A DNA stretch of 64,000 nt from Sitta carolinensis (taxonomy: Eukaryota > Chordata > Aves > Passeriformes > Sittidae). The notes beneath the pieces are model-generated. The model searched no databases, had not been told where the DNA came from, and saw only the letters and a program-made list of their open reading frames with translations. The translations under genes were made by a program, and so were the position numbers. The stretch covers positions 129,293,625 to 129,357,624 of the forward strand of contig CM063284.1 in assembly GCA_032173965.1 (NCBI GenBank). Reading direction: 5' to 3'. Each line of letters begins with the position of its first letter. Within the stretch, counting starts at the first letter, position 1. Shown piece after piece: positions 62,601 to 64,000 of the stretch.

Positions 62601-64000
62601 GCCTTGGAAATGCAACAAAGTAGAGCCAAGAAAGGGCAAAGTAAAACCTGAAACTTGAAAATCAGGATGCACGCTCCTCTCCCATTTCCCTTCTTCGCTC
62701 ACATAAAACTAGAAACAAGCCAAATTTGTACTTATATTGTATTTTTAAAACAAGGACAGAGTAAATTCTTTCCTACAATCATTTTGTCTGTTCTGGCTTG
62801 AGAGACAGAAAATCCTTTTGGAAAAAAAACACTAGGGCTGCCACTTTTTCTTTTCCCTCAGTTCCCCCATCAAAACTCGCTTTCACTGAAATGTGAACAG
62901 ATAACTATCTTCAGATACCACCTAGATAAAAGGTGAAATGCAGTTCTTGATATAAATATTTAAGAATCACATATATCTCCACATGTTAAAACACTCTATT
63001 ACCGCCACCTGTGCCCACTTTCCTTTGATGAGCAACTTGATATTTCCTGTAGCAATAAGATGATGATATGCTGACTTGACCTGTATCTTAGATATTCAGT
63101 CAATGAAATTAGAAAATACGTCACATTAGAATAATGCATCTGTGAGTTTAAATTTTTATTTCCAAGTGTATCTCAGGGGTAGACAGAGGAATAGAGAAAG
63201 AGAACAGAAATTGCTTAATTTCACTCACTGAACAGATAGATAGTAAATCCTGGGCATGGGGTTGTGCATCCTGGTATTCAGATCACTGCTTCAGGAATTG
63301 ACTTATTAGTATTTTGAGAAATATATTTTATAATTCCAGAATTAAATGCTCTCACTGCTGATCAGTTTCATGTAATTGAAAACAAGATACAAATTTAGCA
63401 GAATGCCTTTAGTAACTCTTGAGCAACTTCAACAAGTAGGAATGCGTATCAATTTGTTGAAATCTATCATTGAACACTGTATTTTTACATATATAAAATA
63501 ACAGATCTTGCCTCCATTAAGCAATCCTTTGAAATATTCTGCTCTATGCGAAAAAGTAATTTTATTTATTTTTACAGATCCTATTTATCTGTTTCACACA
63601 CACTTAGAAAAAGCATATTTTAAAAGCCTTATGTAGCATGGGAGAAATCTTGTTCTGTAACTCTTGCTATGGACTTCATGGATAGCTGATTCTCCTTGAT
63701 AAACTTCCTGATGGCTTCTGCTAAGGGTGAGAATTTAGAAGCCATCCAGGCAGTGTTAAGACAGTGCCTTTGAGGAACCCTATACATGTGCAATAGCCTT
63801 GCTGGCCAAGCATGGCCCACAAGAGGCTCATCTTCCCTAAAGCCTTCATTGCTCAGATCACCCTTCTCTGTTTATTCAGTCTTTGCTTCTCACCCAGATC
63901 TGTCACAAAATACACAAGCATATGTCTTTCTAAGCCAATCTCTATTATTTTATAAAACCCAGTGAAAAACATACAGGAATTGATTGTGGTAGCTGTCAAG
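59691..64000. other. Non-coding stretch without recognisable genes
   Basis: AT-rich sequence with short frames only, the longest about 150 codons at 60827-61279, with no recognisable domain. I see no RNA gene, LTR or CR1 tail. Confidence 0.5.

Noticed and set aside
1..64000. CRISPR array, bacterial-type operon or other prokaryotic system
   Set aside because: The base composition, repeats and lack of gene density are those of a vertebrate genome. No regularly spaced repeat-spacer array exists; the only tandem array is a contiguous minisatellite.

Overview
The window looks like a piece of a bird genome, probably a passerine. It is AT-rich vertebrate DNA with no convincing host exon. It carries two CR1 LINE tails in the typical avian form and several long terminal repeats (LTRs) of avian ERVL type.

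Layout. Positions 1-3811 are featureless flank. Positions 3817-10542 are one complete, env-less ERVL-class provirus on the + strand: 633-bp LTRs with 8-bp inverted ends, a 5-bp target duplication (CAAGC), a tRNA-Lys1,2 primer-binding site, and gag, protease, RT/RNase H and integrase all in one frame, followed by a polypurine tract. Positions 10548-51740 are mostly non-coding sequence with CR1 fragments at 27801 and 36328 and some simple repeats. A solo ERVL-type LTR lies at 51745-52323. A second, different retroviral LTR on the - strand spans about 57024 to at least 58.7 kb. It is followed by a tRNA-Val-like primer-binding site and carries a 39-bp minisatellite and a CpG island in its U3. A degraded, internally deleted ERVL-type LTR lies at about 59406-59690. 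The rest is featureless.

The main result is in the provirus. The two LTRs differ at 20 substituted sites, and all 20 are G in the 5' LTR and A in the 3' LTR. No other substitution type occurs, and the only other differences are two homopolymer length changes. The 5.3-kb gag-pro-pol region has no frameshift, yet it has 21 in-frame stops from 7301 to 9688. Every one of these is a codon that TGG becomes by G-to-A change, and they crowd toward the 3' end. This is the footprint of cytidine deamination of the minus-strand cDNA during a single reverse transcription. It is notable because birds lack APOBEC3. In the LTR, 12 of 20 sites lie in the complement of the AID hotspot WRC.

Nothing here looks like a working gene system. 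The retroviral genes are broken copies, and I give no host gene call.
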